64,000 nt of DNA from JAWKSY01 sp041402125 (GCA_041402125.1 JAWKSY010000004.1:124001-188000), one strand, 5' to 3'; numbered from the stretch's first letter, positions 8,686 to 17,967 are shown. Translations and numbers: made by a program. Notes: generated by a model from the sequence alone, not told the origin.

Positions 8686-8705
8686 TTTCTTACAAATTTA
8701 GGAAA
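8686..8705. repeat. 20-bp direct repeat, copy B, next to the integrase gene
   Basis: Reads TTTCTTACAAATTTAGGAAA, identical to 4519-4538 except for one central base. It lies 25 bp beyond the stop codon of the tyrosine recombinase. Together with copy A it brackets 4.15 kb that contain the lipoprotein, XRE, AbiJ-like, zinc-ribbon and nuclease genes. It has the same palindromic arms as copy A. Confidence 0.6.
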
Positions 8706-8730
8706 AGACCCGCCCGCGTCACGGAGACAC

Positions 8731-9904
8731 CTATCCGTGCTTCAGAATTGCGTTTGCGGCCTTCTCGAAGTCGATCTCTGCGTAGATCTCTGCCGTCTTG
8801 AGCTGAAGGTGACCAAGGAGCGCACGGGCTGTCTCCGCATTCGTGTGGTAGCGGATCAGTGTCGCAAACGCGTGGCGCAGCTGGTGAGGAGTCCAGACAG
8901 GTACACCTACCCGAGCACAGGCCCTTGCGATGGCGCGGCGATACGATGCTGAGTCGTAGCGGTCCCGGGGCGCACGCTTGGGGTTCTTCGTTTTGCGGCG
9001 CCGCTGGCTCGGCTGAACGGGCGTCTTGCGCCGTTCTCGCATGTCGCGATGGCGCTCGTCCTCCGAGTCCGCGGGCGAGAAGAGGAAGACCTTGGGATCC
9101 GCTCTCAAGTAGGGCTGAAGCTTCTCTTGGGCCCTGGGCCCAAGCGCAACCACGCGGTCGGCATCGTAATTCTGGGTCTTGTGGCGAAACGGTCGGTAGC
9201 TCCACCGCGCCGCTGCGGTCGATGTCGCCTGTCCGCATGATCACCAGCTCGGCCGAGCGCATCCCGGTCAGCAGCTGAACCTCGATCATCGTCCTGACAA
9301 CCTTACTGACGTGAGGCAGGACAGCATCGACGTGCGACTGGTCTACTGGACGGACCTTCTTCGGGCGCGAAGGTCGCTCCTACCCTTCGGGATCCCCTTG
9401 ACAGCCTGCAGCCTGGTAGACGGAGGGCGGGATGAGCTCTTCCTCCGTGGCCCAACGGAAGGCTCTCTTCACGCGGGCCATCTGGTCGTTGAGGGTCCGT
9501 AGGCTCCAGTTCCCTTTCGAAACGACGTGCTCGCGGAGGGCTCGGAACCTCTTCGGGCCGAATTCCCTTGCGAGAGTCGAGCCATAGAGCCTTCGGAGAG
9601 GACGAAGCGCATCACGGATTCGCCCGAGTTCGTGCTTCACCTCACCCTCGCTCCGGTAGTACGCCTTCGCGTGCTCCCAAAAGGCGAGGATGAGCTCCGA
9701 GATGGTCAGGTCGGCCTCGCGGCGCTCAGCCGGGATCGTGCGACCGTGGCTGAGGTACTCAGCAATGGTCCGATCGTAGGCTTCCTGGGCCTCAGGTGAT
9801 CCCCAGGGGCCGAGGTAGAAATCGCGCCCGTTCAGGCGCACGCGTGCCCTGCCGGACGGTCGGTGGTGGACGAGTTGGGGGATGGGCTTTCGGGTCACGG
9901 TCAC
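8731..9904 (-). pseudogene. Tyrosine-type site-specific recombinase (integrase), frameshifted
   Basis: Three reading frames together make one integrase of about 380 residues. The N-terminal SAM-like part reads from 9904 (GTG, or GTG at 9898 with better spacing to AGGAG) to about 9390 and contains GRDFYLGPWGSPEAQEAYDR, typical of an integrase family common in planctomycetes. The middle, about 9350-9190, is in another frame and has the catalytic Arg (LLTGMRSAEL). The C-terminal part, 9153-8731, is in a third frame and has HQLRHAF, GHLQLKTAEIYAE and the catalytic Tyr. At least three frame changes separate them, so as read it cannot be active. Sequence errors are a real alternative. The gene starts 110 bp from the tRNA-Val 3' end, the usual place for an island integrase. 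Confidence 0.85.
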
Positions 9905-10013
9905 GTCTCCTCAGGTTCCCCGGGGTCAAATACCCCGGGCCGTCAAGAGATAGGCGTGACCTTCGAACAGCGATCAGCGCGGGAAGCGCCGCCGCTGTCG
10001 TGGGTTGTGGGAG

Positions 10014-10087
10014 TGGGCGATACTGGGGTCGAACCAGTGACCTCTACGGTGTGAACGTAGCGCTCTAACCAACTGAGCTAATCGCCC
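10014..10087 (-). tRNA. tRNA-Val (anticodon CAC)
   Basis: Read on the minus strand it folds into a complete cloverleaf: acceptor GGGCGAT with ATCGCCC, D-arm AGCTCAGTTGGTTAGAGC, anticodon stem CTACG/CGTAG around TTCACAC (anticodon CAC), and T-loop TTCGACC. CCA is not encoded. Its 3' end faces the integrase and the island. Confidence 0.95.
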
Positions 10088-10196
10088 CGATGGCTGGCAT
10101 CTTAGGTGGCCGGGTCGGGGATTCAAGAGTGCGGAAGTTCGGGGGGCCGCGTGGGTAAGGCGCGGTCGGGTGGGGACTTGGCCGGGGACGGAGGGG

Positions 10197-10841
10197 TCAG
10201 CGGGCGGTGGCCGGGCGGAGGGCGAGGTAGGAGCGGCCGTCGCCGTGGCGGCAGTGGATGACGTGGCCGGTGCCGATGGTGGCCTCGGCGAGCTTGCGGA
10301 GGCGGTGGGAGGAGAAGTTGAAGCGCTTGGCGCAGGCCTGCTCCTTGGCCTCACCCTTGGTCCAGAGCCAGGTGACGAGCTTGGACGCGTCGGCGTCGAG
10401 GGTGCGGTCGCCGCCGTAGCGGCGGCGGAGGCGGGTGGCCTCCTTGACGAGGTCGGGGTCGAGCGGGCGGGTCTCGGAGAGCATGCGGACGTAGACGGTG
10501 CCGTTGCGGCTGTCGTCCTGGACGGCGCAGAAGCCGGGGAACTCGGTCGGGCGGACGGTGACGAAGACGAAGTCCCGGAACTCGTGGACGGCGGTCTCGA
10601 TCTCGACGTCGAGCTCGGGTTCGACGAGGTGGATTGCCTGCTCGACGGTGGCGCGCTCGGCCGCGGGGTCCTCGACGCCGACGGGCTCGCCGGAGTTGGA
10701 GATGCCGATGGCGATCTCGCCCCCGTCGCCGTTGGCGAAGGCACAGAGGATCCGGGCCAGGCGCGCGGGCTCCGGGCAGGTGGACTTGTACTCGAGGGTC
10801 GCGGATTCACCGCCGCGAATGCGGGATCGGATGCTGGCCAT
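10197..10841 (-). CDS. AlbA_2 (Schlafen-type) domain protein
   Basis: Start ATG at 10841; an upstream open stretch to 11321 has no protein character. The 214-residue product carries the AlbA_2 domain formerly called divergent AAA-4: ESATLEYKSTCPEPARLARI, then CAFANGDGGEIAIGISNSGE, then GVED, within the first 60 residues. A beta-rich part ending NGTVYVR follows, and the C-terminus (about 150-210) looks like a winged-helix. Proteins with this domain bind nucleic acid and act as regulators or, in Schlafen relatives, RNases. The gene stands alone next to tRNA-Val. Confidence 0.8.
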   Translation of the reverse strand: MASIRSRIRGGESATLEYKSTCPEPARLARILCAFANGDGGEIAIGISNSGEPVGVEDPAAERATVEQAIHLVEPELDVEIETAVHEFRDFVFVTVRPTEFPGFCAVQDDSRNGTVYVRMLSETRPLDPDLVKEATRLRRRYGGDRTLDADASKLVTWLWTKGEAKEQACAKRFNFSSHRLRKLAEATIGTGHVIHCRHGDGRSYLALRPATAR

Positions 10842-10904
10842 CGGCGACGGTTTAGCAAGAAGGCGGGGGGAAGGGAATCCAGGGGGAGGGTCGGGCCGGA
10901 GGGG

Positions 10905-10942
10905 AAAAGAAGCGGCCGCGGGTCGCCCCGCGGCCGCTTCCC
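10905..10942 (-). terminator. Rho-independent terminator
   Basis: A perfect 14-bp stem (GAAGCGGCCGCGGG with its complement, 10909-10922 and 10927-10940) and a 4-nt loop, followed on the minus strand by TTCTTTTCC. It follows the gene ending at 11045. Confidence 0.75.
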
Positions 10943-11044
10943 CGCCCCGATCGTCGGTTCCCCCCCGGGATGACGTCGGGACGATGGATTGTTCGTCGTG
11001 TCGGGCCGCGGCGCCGGCGGAGGGCCGGTCGCCGCGGCCGGGGA

Positions 11045-13627
11045 TCAGAACTGCTGGTCCCAGAGCAGGTCGGCGGCCATGAAGGTCTGACCCCAGAGCG
11101 CCATGTTGCTCATCACCTTGGTCTCCGAGCCCGGGTACTGCGCGAGCTTGAAGCCGATGCGGTCGTAGGTGCTCGGATCGTTGAAGTCGACGAGCGACGA
11201 GTCGCCCGCGCTGGCCTGGTGGTAGCGTGTCATCGACTCCCAGAGGAGACGGGCGTTCTGCATGAGATCCTGGCGGTGCAGCGCCATCGCACCGTAGGTC
11301 AGGGCGTCGATCGTGGCCCACTTGTGGTGCGCCGAGGCGTCCCAGTGGTTCATGCCGTCGAAGCGCTCCCAGACGAAGCCCTTCGACCGGGCGAAGGAGG
11401 GACCGTTCGGGAGGGTCCCGATGACGTCGTTCTGGAAGTAGTTCGCCATGCGGTCCATGAGGGGCAGGAACGCGGTGTCGTTCGTGGCGAGCGTGTACTT
11501 GCCGATCGCCGACATCACGATGGCCTGCATCCAGGACTGCGCGTGCGCGGGGTTCCAGCCGCCGTTCATGACGACGCCGTTGGCGCCCTGGGCCAGCTCG
11601 TGCTGCTCCCAGTTGATGATCGCGAGCTGGGCGCGCTGCAGGTAGGCCGCGTCGCCGAGGTAGCTCCAGAGGTGCATCAGCCCCTCGATCTGCCAGCCGA
11701 GGATGCGCGCCCCGTAGAGGCCGTTCCAGTTCTCGGGGTGCTGGCGGAAGATGAAGTCACCGACCTCGACCGCCGCCTCGCGCGCCCCCTCGTCACCCGT
11801 CATCACGTAGTAGAGGACGAGCGCGTTGACCCAGGTGTGGCTGGGCGTGGGCGCCTGGTAGTTCCCGTGCGTCCAGCCCTTCTCGTAGAACTGGCCGCCG
11901 CGCTTGTTGGCGCTGGGGTCGGTCGAGTGGAACTGGTCGTAGTCGCGACGGTGGTTGACCATGTCGCGGCCGACGTCGAAGAACTTGTAGTCGCCGGTGC
12001 GGTACCAGTTGATCAGGACGCCCCAGGGCAGGTCGTAGTGACCGGAGCAGAAGCCGTCGCCCCAGACGACGTCGCCGAAGTTCGTCCAGCCGTAGAACTG
12101 GTTGCCGCCGTAGGTGCCGCCGCGGTTGCGGAAGGCCGGGAGACCGACCTTGCCCCAGTTGGGGTGGTTGTCGGCCGCGTCATCGTCGGCGAGGACCTGC
12201 ACCATCTGCTCGTAGCGCAGGTTCGAGGTCTTGTTCCAGTCGCGGCGCTCGACCAGCGGCTGGCTGAAGGCGAAGCTCTGGAAGGGCCACCACAGCGGGA
12301 GCTGCGCCATCAGCGGCTTCTCGAGACGGAGCGCCGCCGAGTGGACGTCGGCCGGCGCGAAGGTGGCGCCGGGCTCCCGGAAGTCGATCGACAGCGTGTA
12401 GGTCTTCCAGCGGCCGCCCTCGAAGCGGTACTCGGTCGCGGCGAGGGAGTCGATGTTCGGGGCGGTGTTGTTCCCGTAGACGCCGCCGTACTCGGGGCCG
12501 TTGCCGAAGGCCGGCCAGAGCGCGGTGCGGACGTTGCGACCGCCGATCTCGTAGGCCTTGGGGAAGTTCTGCCAGAAACGGTCGACCGCAATCGAGATCG
12601 CTCCGCCGTCGGCGTTGAGGCCCATCGCGCCCTCGTGGCGGAAGCCCCAGTTGGCGAGGCCGCCCGTCGAGGAGCTCTCGGTGAAGAGGAAGCCCGACAG
12701 CATGTCGAGGTTCGTGTAGGGAGCGGTGTAGGACTGGCGGATCTCGAAGGAGCCCGGCGCGGGATGGAGCGCGTTGCCGGTGGCGACGTCGGCGGTGTTC
12801 GACGAACCGGCCACCTTCAGGGCGAGGGCGAGATCGGAGAAGTAGGCGTGCTCGGTGACGAGGCCGGTGCCGGCCAGATGGCCGTAGCCGCCGTCGTTCT
12901 CGAGGCGGAAGTCGACCTTGACGTCGCGCCGCCCCGACCAGAAGTAGTAGCGGATCGTGAACTGCAGCCCGACGCCGGGCAGCTCGCCCTTCTGGCGGAC
13001 GACGGTGCGGACGTCGCCGGCCTCCTCGACGATGAGCTCGGTCTGGATCGGATCGACGAGGTTCTGCCAGACGTCGCGGAGCTGGAGGCGGCCCGGGCCG
13101 TCGAGGACGTTCTGCCCCGCGACGAAGACCTGCTCGAAGAAGCTGAAGTCCGTCTTGTCGAAGACGAACTGCGAGGGGCCGGTGTTGACGACCATGACGT
13201 TCGGCTGGTCACTGACGGTGATGCCGCCCTGCGTGCGCGGGGTGAAGCCGATCCCGTAGTAGGCCGTGCCGTTGGCGGGGACGCTCGCGAAGAACTCGAC
13301 GAGCACCCACTTCACTTCCTTCGTGACGTCGTCACGCGTGCCGCCCCAGCGCGAGAGCACCTTGAACTGCACCGGCACGTCGACGCCGGCCGAGTTCTTG
13401 AGCCCGAGCACGGCGTTGGGGTTCGTGATCCCCGTTCCCTGCGGGACCGCGATGCCGGAGGCGACGGGCTCCCAGACGCGCGGGATGTCGGTCGGATTGT
13501 CGACCTTCAGCGGGATGCCCCAGGCCACCTGGGCCGTAGCTCGCGGCGCCGCCGCCCCGAGGGCGAACGCGACGAGGGCCAGGGCGAGGACGCCGATACG
13601 GGAACGGAACACGGGCACGATGGTCAT
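11045..13627 (-). CDS. Large secreted protein, PcRGLX/YetA-like architecture
   Basis: The start is the ATG at 13627, with GGGGAG 8 nt upstream; a longer frame reaches 13705. The product has 860 residues with a clear signal peptide (basic SRIG, hydrophobic VLALALVAFALGAAA, cleavage near ATA-QV). The N-terminal half is beta-rich and begins with a strand typical of RIFT-barrel proteins (GIPLKVDNPTDIPRVWEPVA). The C-terminal part, about 480-850, is rich in Trp, His and Tyr and looks like an alpha/alpha-toroid (segments HLWSYLGDAAYLQRAQLAII, WNPAHAQSWMQAIVMSAIGK). This order recalls the exo-rhamnogalacturonan lyase family (PcRGLX/YetA), so a periplasmic or secreted polysaccharide-degrading role is plausible but unproven. 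It is a single transcription unit ending in a strong terminator. Confidence 0.55.
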   Translation of the reverse strand: MTIVPVFRSRIGVLALALVAFALGAAAPRATAQVAWGIPLKVDNPTDIPRVWEPVASGIAVPQGTGITNPNAVLGLKNSAGVDVPVQFKVLSRWGGTRDDVTKEVKWVLVEFFASVPANGTAYYGIGFTPRTQGGITVSDQPNVMVVNTGPSQFVFDKTDFSFFEQVFVAGQNVLDGPGRLQLRDVWQNLVDPIQTELIVEEAGDVRTVVRQKGELPGVGLQFTIRYYFWSGRRDVKVDFRLENDGGYGHLAGTGLVTEHAYFSDLALALKVAGSSNTADVATGNALHPAPGSFEIRQSYTAPYTNLDMLSGFLFTESSSTGGLANWGFRHEGAMGLNADGGAISIAVDRFWQNFPKAYEIGGRNVRTALWPAFGNGPEYGGVYGNNTAPNIDSLAATEYRFEGGRWKTYTLSIDFREPGATFAPADVHSAALRLEKPLMAQLPLWWPFQSFAFSQPLVERRDWNKTSNLRYEQMVQVLADDDAADNHPNWGKVGLPAFRNRGGTYGGNQFYGWTNFGDVVWGDGFCSGHYDLPWGVLINWYRTGDYKFFDVGRDMVNHRRDYDQFHSTDPSANKRGGQFYEKGWTHGNYQAPTPSHTWVNALVLYYVMTGDEGAREAAVEVGDFIFRQHPENWNGLYGARILGWQIEGLMHLWSYLGDAAYLQRAQLAIINWEQHELAQGANGVVMNGGWNPAHAQSWMQAIVMSAIGKYTLATNDTAFLPLMDRMANYFQNDVIGTLPNGPSFARSKGFVWERFDGMNHWDASAHHKWATIDALTYGAMALHRQDLMQNARLLWESMTRYHQASAGDSSLVDFNDPSTYDRIGFKLAQYPGSETKVMSNMALWGQTFMAADLLWDQQF

Positions 13628-13898
13628 CCGGACTCTCCCCGGCGTCGACCGCGCGGGGATGCGGTCGACGTCGACTCGACGGAAGGGCGCCGCGCGCGGT
13701 GTCACGGCGCGGCGCGGATCCTGGTTTGCGTTGTCTCACGAGGTCGGCGGCGTGGGTACGTGGCACGGGTCCTCAGTCCGTCATTTCGTCCACGACCGCG
13801 GAGGACTGAACCACCGGGCGCCGAGAATCTTTATCGCGCGGCGGCGAGCGACCCCGGGACGAGGCAAGATGCGTCGATCGCGCAGCGGGAGGCATGAG

Positions 13899-14645
13899 GT
13901 GCAGGGACGACGTTATCTCGATCGCATCGTGGATCTGGTGGGCGACTTCCGCGATCGCGCGGGTCCCTCGCTGGAGGCGGCAGCGGCCCTCTGCGGCGAG
14001 GCCGTCGCGGCGGGCGGCGCGCTCCACCACTTCGACACCGGACACATGAAGGAGGAGCCGATCCGGCGCGCCGGCGGCTTCCTGGGGCTGCATCATCTCG
14101 AGCTCCACCTCGAGGCCGAGCACGCTCTTCCGCCCGGTCGGACGGCCGAGCGCTCGGCGATGGCGCAGCGATACTTCTACGATCGCGAGGATCTCGCGCC
14201 CCTGCTCGTGGAGAAGAGCCACCTCCGCGCGGGCGACGTCCTCATCCAGGTCTCGAACTCGGGCAAGGAGCCCTTCACCGTGGGCGTGGGACTCGAGGCG
14301 CGGGCGCGCGGCGTGAAGCTGATCGCCTTGACCTCGGTCGAGTTCTCGCGCTCGCTCGAACCGAAGCACTCGAGCGGCCGTCGCCTCTTCGAGATCGCGG
14401 ACGCCGTCGTCGACATGGGCTCTCCGCCCGGCGACGCCCTCCTCGACATCCCCGGCGTCCGGACGCCGGTCGGCGCGAGCTCCGGCGTGATGACGGCGGT
14501 CTCGCTCTGGGCCCTCACCTGCGAGATCACCGAGGCCCTCGTCGCGCGGGGCATCGAGCCCGCGATCTACCGCAGCGTGAACCTCCCGGACGGCTTCGCC
14601 TTCAATCGCGAGATGGAGGAGCTCTACCGGAAGCGGGGGATCTGA
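13899..14645 (+). CDS. SIS-domain sugar isomerase-like protein (UPF0309 type), copy 1
   Basis: I choose the GTG at 13899 because GGGAGG (13887-13892) sits 6 nt before it; an ATG at 13869 is in frame. The 248-residue protein has one SIS domain, which binds phosphosugars: LIQVSNSGKEP is the Ser/Thr-rich phosphate-binding loop at about residue 120, and GVKLIALTSVEFS follows. The C-terminus carries the UPF0309 ending YRSVNLPDGFAFN. It starts a three-gene set with a second SIS protein and a galactokinase, spaced by 1 nt and then overlapping, which suggests one pathway for a phosphorylated sugar or amino sugar. The substrate cannot be told from the sequence. Confidence 0.75.
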   Translation: MQGRRYLDRIVDLVGDFRDRAGPSLEAAAALCGEAVAAGGALHHFDTGHMKEEPIRRAGGFLGLHHLELHLEAEHALPPGRTAERSAMAQRYFYDREDLAPLLVEKSHLRAGDVLIQVSNSGKEPFTVGVGLEARARGVKLIALTSVEFSRSLEPKHSSGRRLFEIADAVVDMGSPPGDALLDIPGVRTPVGASSGVMTAVSLWALTCEITEALVARGIEPAIYRSVNLPDGFAFNREMEELYRKRGI

Positions 14646-14646
14646 C

Positions 14647-15354
14647 ATGGGACGCAAGCTCCACACCGACTTCCTGGCCGTCGCCCTCGACGCGATGGAC
14701 CGCCTCGTCGAGCAGAACGACGACGCCCTCGAGGCGGCGGGCGACGAGATCGCGGGCCTGCTCGCCGCCGACGGACGCCTGCTGCTCTTCGGCTGCGGTC
14801 ACTCCGGTCTCGTGGCGCAAGACGCGTACTACCGCGCGGGCGGGCTCCGTCAGGCGCGCGCCCTCTTCGCGCCGCGGGTCGGACTCGATCGGGTCCCCGT
14901 CGAGGAGACCTCGCGCGACGAGAAGGCCGAGGGCTGGATCGTCGAGGCCCTGGCCGCGGAGGAGATCGGGCGGCGGGACGTCCTCATCGTGATCGGCCCA
15001 GCGGCGTGAACGCGCGGCGCCCATCGACCTCGCAGCACGCCCGCGAGCGCGGCGCCTGCGTCGTCGCGGTGACGAGCCTCGCCTACAAGGGCGCCTCCCC
15101 TCCCGCCACTCGAGCGGCGAGCACCTCGCCGACGTCGCGCACCACGTCCTCGACAACCTCGTCCCCTACGGCGACGCCTGCGTCGAGGTCGAGGAGGGTC
15201 GCGCGATGGGCTCCTTCGGGACCGCGGCCGGGGCGCTGCTGGTGCAGATGCTGGGTCTCGCCACCTTCGAGGCGGCGAAGGCGATGGGCGTCCTCCTCCC
15301 GACCTGGGTCAGCGGAAACCTGCCCGGCGGGATGGAGCGCAACCCGAGGGATGA
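14647..15354 (+). CDS. SIS-domain sugar isomerase-like protein, copy 2 (frameshifted as read)
   Basis: Starts at the ATG one base after the previous stop. The first 118 residues are clean (LLLFGCGHSGLVAQDAYYRA is the start of the SIS fold). Near 15003 the frame changes, then again near 15100, and a third time near 15345. Reading through gives ACVVAVTSLAYKGA, SGEHLADVAHHVLDNLVPYG, MGSFGTAAGALLVQMLGLAT and the terminal NLPGGMERN of UPF0309 proteins. After the three shifts the frame returns to that of the start and ends at a TGA (15352-15354) that overlaps the galK ATG as ATGA. That tidy ending suggests the gene is intact in reality and the shifts are errors. Confidence 0.7.
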
Positions 15355-16464
15355 TCACCCGCGAGGCGCTCGTGGCCGCCTTCCGGGCGGAGTACGGCCG
15401 CGCCCCGACGGCGACGGGGCTCGCCCCCGGTCGCGTCAACCTGATCGGCGAGCACACCGACTACGAGGGCGGACTCGTCCTGCCGGTGCCGGCGACGCTG
15501 GGCCTGGGGGTGGCGCTGGGCGCCGGAGAGCGACCCGTCCGCGCTGGGCCTCGCGCGCTGAGCCGTCGCCGCCGACGCTCGGAGGAGCATCCCGAGTGGG
15601 TCCTTCGTGCTCGTTGCGGGCGGCGCGCTGCGCCGGCCGGCCTCGCGGTGCCGGAACGCGGGCTCGACGTCCTCGTCGCCAACGATCTTCCCGAGGGTCA
15701 GGGCCCTCTCGAGCTCCGCCGCCCTGCCTCGCGACGCTGGCGGCGCTCGAGGCCGCAGGCCGCACCCTCCCCACCGGGACGCCGCGATCCTCGCGCGCGA
15801 CGCCGAAGAGGCCGCGCTCGGCACCCCCTGCGGCCTGCTCGATCAGCTCGCGATCCGGGGCGCGAAACCGGGCCGGGCGGCGCTCGTCGACTGCGGCTCC
15901 GGCGCCCGCCGCGAGATCCCCCTGCCGCCGGACCTGGCGATCCTCGTCGTCGACTCCGGAGAGGAGCGGCACCTCGCGGCGACGGGTTACGCCGATCGCG
16001 TCACCGAGTGCCGGACGGCGGCGGAGCTCCTGGCGCGACGGGCCGGCCGACCGGGGCTCCGGCTCGGCGCGGCGGAGCCCGACCTGCTGGCGCACTTCGG
16101 GGAATCACCGGAGGAGGCGACGCTCCTGCGTCGAGCGCGCCACGTCATCGGAGAGACCGCCCGGGTCCGCGAGGCCGCGGCGGCGCTCGAGGCCGAAGAT
16201 CTCGAGGCGCTCGGACGGCTCGTCCGCGCCTCGCACGCGAGCCTCGCCGGCGACTTCGAGGTCTCGACCCCGCGGCTCGACGCGATCGTCGCCCACGCGA
16301 CGCGACACGCCGGTTGTCTCGGAGCGCGGCTCCTCGGGGCGGGATTCGGGGGCTCGGTGCTCGTCCTCGGGCGGGTCGGGCGTCTGGCCGGGCTGCGGGA
16401 GCACCTCGAGGCGATCGCCCCGCGGCAGGCCCAGATCCTGGTCGCTCCGGTGGGGGCGGCCTGA
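15351..16464 (+). CDS. galK: Galactokinase-family (GHMP) sugar kinase, frameshifted as read
   Basis: The ATG at 15351 overlaps the preceding stop. The signature GRVNLIGEHTDYEGGLVLP at residues 25-43 identifies a galactokinase, which phosphorylates galactose or a related sugar at C1. The region 15520-15800 changes frame several times; within it, LDVLVANDLPEGQG in one frame and ALSSSAAL in another make up the GHMP ATP-binding motif. From about 15780 the frame is stable: CGLLDQLAIRG, VVDSGEERHL, and LLGAGFGGSVLVLG near the C-terminus, all typical of GalK. Usual length is about 380 residues, which fits. With two SIS proteins upstream instead of GalT/GalE, a substrate other than galactose is possible. 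Confidence 0.8.
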
Positions 16465-16484
16465 ACGCGGCCCCGGAAACGAGA

Positions 16485-16515
16485 ACGCCCCGCCCGGCGG
16501 CTGCCGGCGGGGCGT
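16485..16515 (+). terminator. Hairpin terminator after galK
   Basis: ACGCCCCGCC pairs with GGCGGGGCGT (16485-16494 and 16506-16515), followed by a short T-containing tail. It lies 20 bp after the galK stop and before the tRNA gene on the other strand. Confidence 0.6.
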
Positions 16516-16529
16516 CTTCGATCACCGAG

Positions 16530-16602
<73 letters not shown>

Positions 16603-16702
16603 AGGCAGCCGGAAGATAAGAGGTCGAGCGGCGGTCTTCAAGTGGCCGGAGCGCGAAAGGAACGCGCCCGAAGCCCCCGTGAGGCCCCGGTTTGGAGCCG
16701 AA

Positions 16703-17200
16703 GTGGTGACGACTCCGCCCCTCGGGCTGGTGCTCTTCGACCCCGAGATCCCCCAGAACACCGGCAACGTCGCCCGACTGACCGTCGCGATGGGGATCCC
16801 GCTCCACATCGTGGGCGAGCCCGCCTTCTCGCTCTCGGAGAAGGCGCTCCGCCGCGCGGGGGTCGACTACTGGCCCGAGGTCCGCCTCGAACGGCACCCG
16901 AGCGTGTGGCATCTGCTCCGCGCCGTCGGCGGCGCCCGGATCGTGCCCGTGACGACGCGAGCCCGGGTCGGGCTCGCCGAGTTCCGATTCCGAGGGGGTG
17001 ATCTCCTCTGCCTCGGCAACGAGTCCCGGGGGCTCCCGCCCGAGATCCACCGGGACTTCGGCGCGGACGGGGTGCGCATCGAGCAGCCCGGTCCGGTCCG
17101 CAGCCTCAACCTCGCGACGGCCGCCGGCATCGTCGCCTGGGAGGCGATGCGGCAGCTCGGCACCTTCGGCGCGGAGACGGGGCCCGCGGGGGCGCGTTGA
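16703..17200 (+). CDS. trmL: tRNA (cytidine/uridine-34 2'-O)-methyltransferase TrmL (SpoU family)
   Basis: The GTG at 16703 is favoured by GGAG 5 nt upstream; another GTG follows directly. The 165-residue product has the SPOUT trefoil-knot motifs: motif 1 FDPEIPQNTGNVARL near residue 16, motif 2 LCLGNESRGLP near residue 100 and motif 3 RSLNLATAAGIVAWE near residue 133. TrmL methylates the ribose at the wobble base of certain Leu tRNAs using S-adenosylmethionine. Length matches the family. It is followed 43 bp later by a DUF2270 gene on the same strand. Confidence 0.88.
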   Translation: MVTTPPLGLVLFDPEIPQNTGNVARLTVAMGIPLHIVGEPAFSLSEKALRRAGVDYWPEVRLERHPSVWHLLRAVGGARIVPVTTRARVGLAEFRFRGGDLLCLGNESRGLPPEIHRDFGADGVRIEQPGPVRSLNLATAAGIVAWEAMRQLGTFGAETGPAGAR

Positions 17201-17243
17201 AAGCGATCGGGCGGCTGGTAACGTCGGACACGGAGGACATCGC

Positions 17244-17954
17244 ATGGCGATCGACAAGGACAAGACGAGCTTCGAGGATACTCCGCTCGTCCGCTCCGAA
17301 TACATCGCCGCCATGGTCCACCTCTACCGGGGCGAGCAGCACCGCGCGCAGATCTGGCGCACCCGTCTCGACGTGACGACCAACTGGGCCGTCGTCTCGA
17401 TCGGCGCGCTTCTCTCCTACTCGTTCAGCCAGCGCAGCGCGGAGGGATCGATCCTCCTCGTGCTCGGCATGTACATGATCTTCACGATGCTCTTCCTCGA
17501 GTCGCGGCGCTTCCGCTTCTACGACGTGTGGCGCACGCGCGTGCGGCGCATCGAGGAGAACTTCTACGTGCCGATCCTGCGCCGCGACCTGACGAGCCCG
17601 GTCGAGAACTGGGGCTTCTACGTCGCGCAGGACCTCCTCACGCCGACCTACAAGATCAGCTTCCTCGCCGCGATGAAGGCGCGCCTGATGAGCAACTACC
17701 TGTTGCTCTTCTTCGTGCTGCTCGCGGCCTGGTGCGTGAAGGTCTGGCAGGCGCGGTCGCTCGTGCCCGGACGGCACCTCGACGTGATCGACGCGATCGC
17801 CCTCGCGGGCATCTCGCCCTGGTTCCAGATCGCGGGCGTGGGCTGCATCTACGGCTTCATCATCGGCGTCGTCCTCTTCGTGAAGCGCTCGCAGCGCCCC
17901 GAGGAGGTCTACTTCGGCAACCGGACGGTCGACTCGCTGGACGACGTCGGCTGA
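17244..17954 (+). CDS. DUF2270 integral membrane protein
   Basis: The ATG at 17244 has GGAGG 8 nt upstream. The 236-residue protein matches the DUF2270 pattern: RGEQHRAQIWRTRLDVTTNW near residue 30, then two membrane segments (about 52-90), the conserved FLESRRFRFYDVWRTRVRRI (about 87-106), and two more membrane segments near 150-168 and 195-215. Function is unknown. Both termini are charged and probably cytoplasmic. It lies between trmL and a divergent-convergent pair and may share the trmL transcript. Confidence 0.8.
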   Translation: MAIDKDKTSFEDTPLVRSEYIAAMVHLYRGEQHRAQIWRTRLDVTTNWAVVSIGALLSYSFSQRSAEGSILLVLGMYMIFTMLFLESRRFRFYDVWRTRVRRIEENFYVPILRRDLTSPVENWGFYVAQDLLTPTYKISFLAAMKARLMSNYLLLFFVLLAAWCVKVWQARSLVPGRHLDVIDAIALAGISPWFQIAGVGCIYGFIIGVVLFVKRSQRPEEVYFGNRTVDSLDDVG

Positions 17955-17967
17955 GCCGCGGCGCGCG

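Noticed and set aside
10970..13897. A 975-residue open frame on the plus strand
   Set aside because: It mirrors the secreted protein gene on the other strand. High-GC genes commonly leave such long antisense frames; it lacks a start signal and family features.
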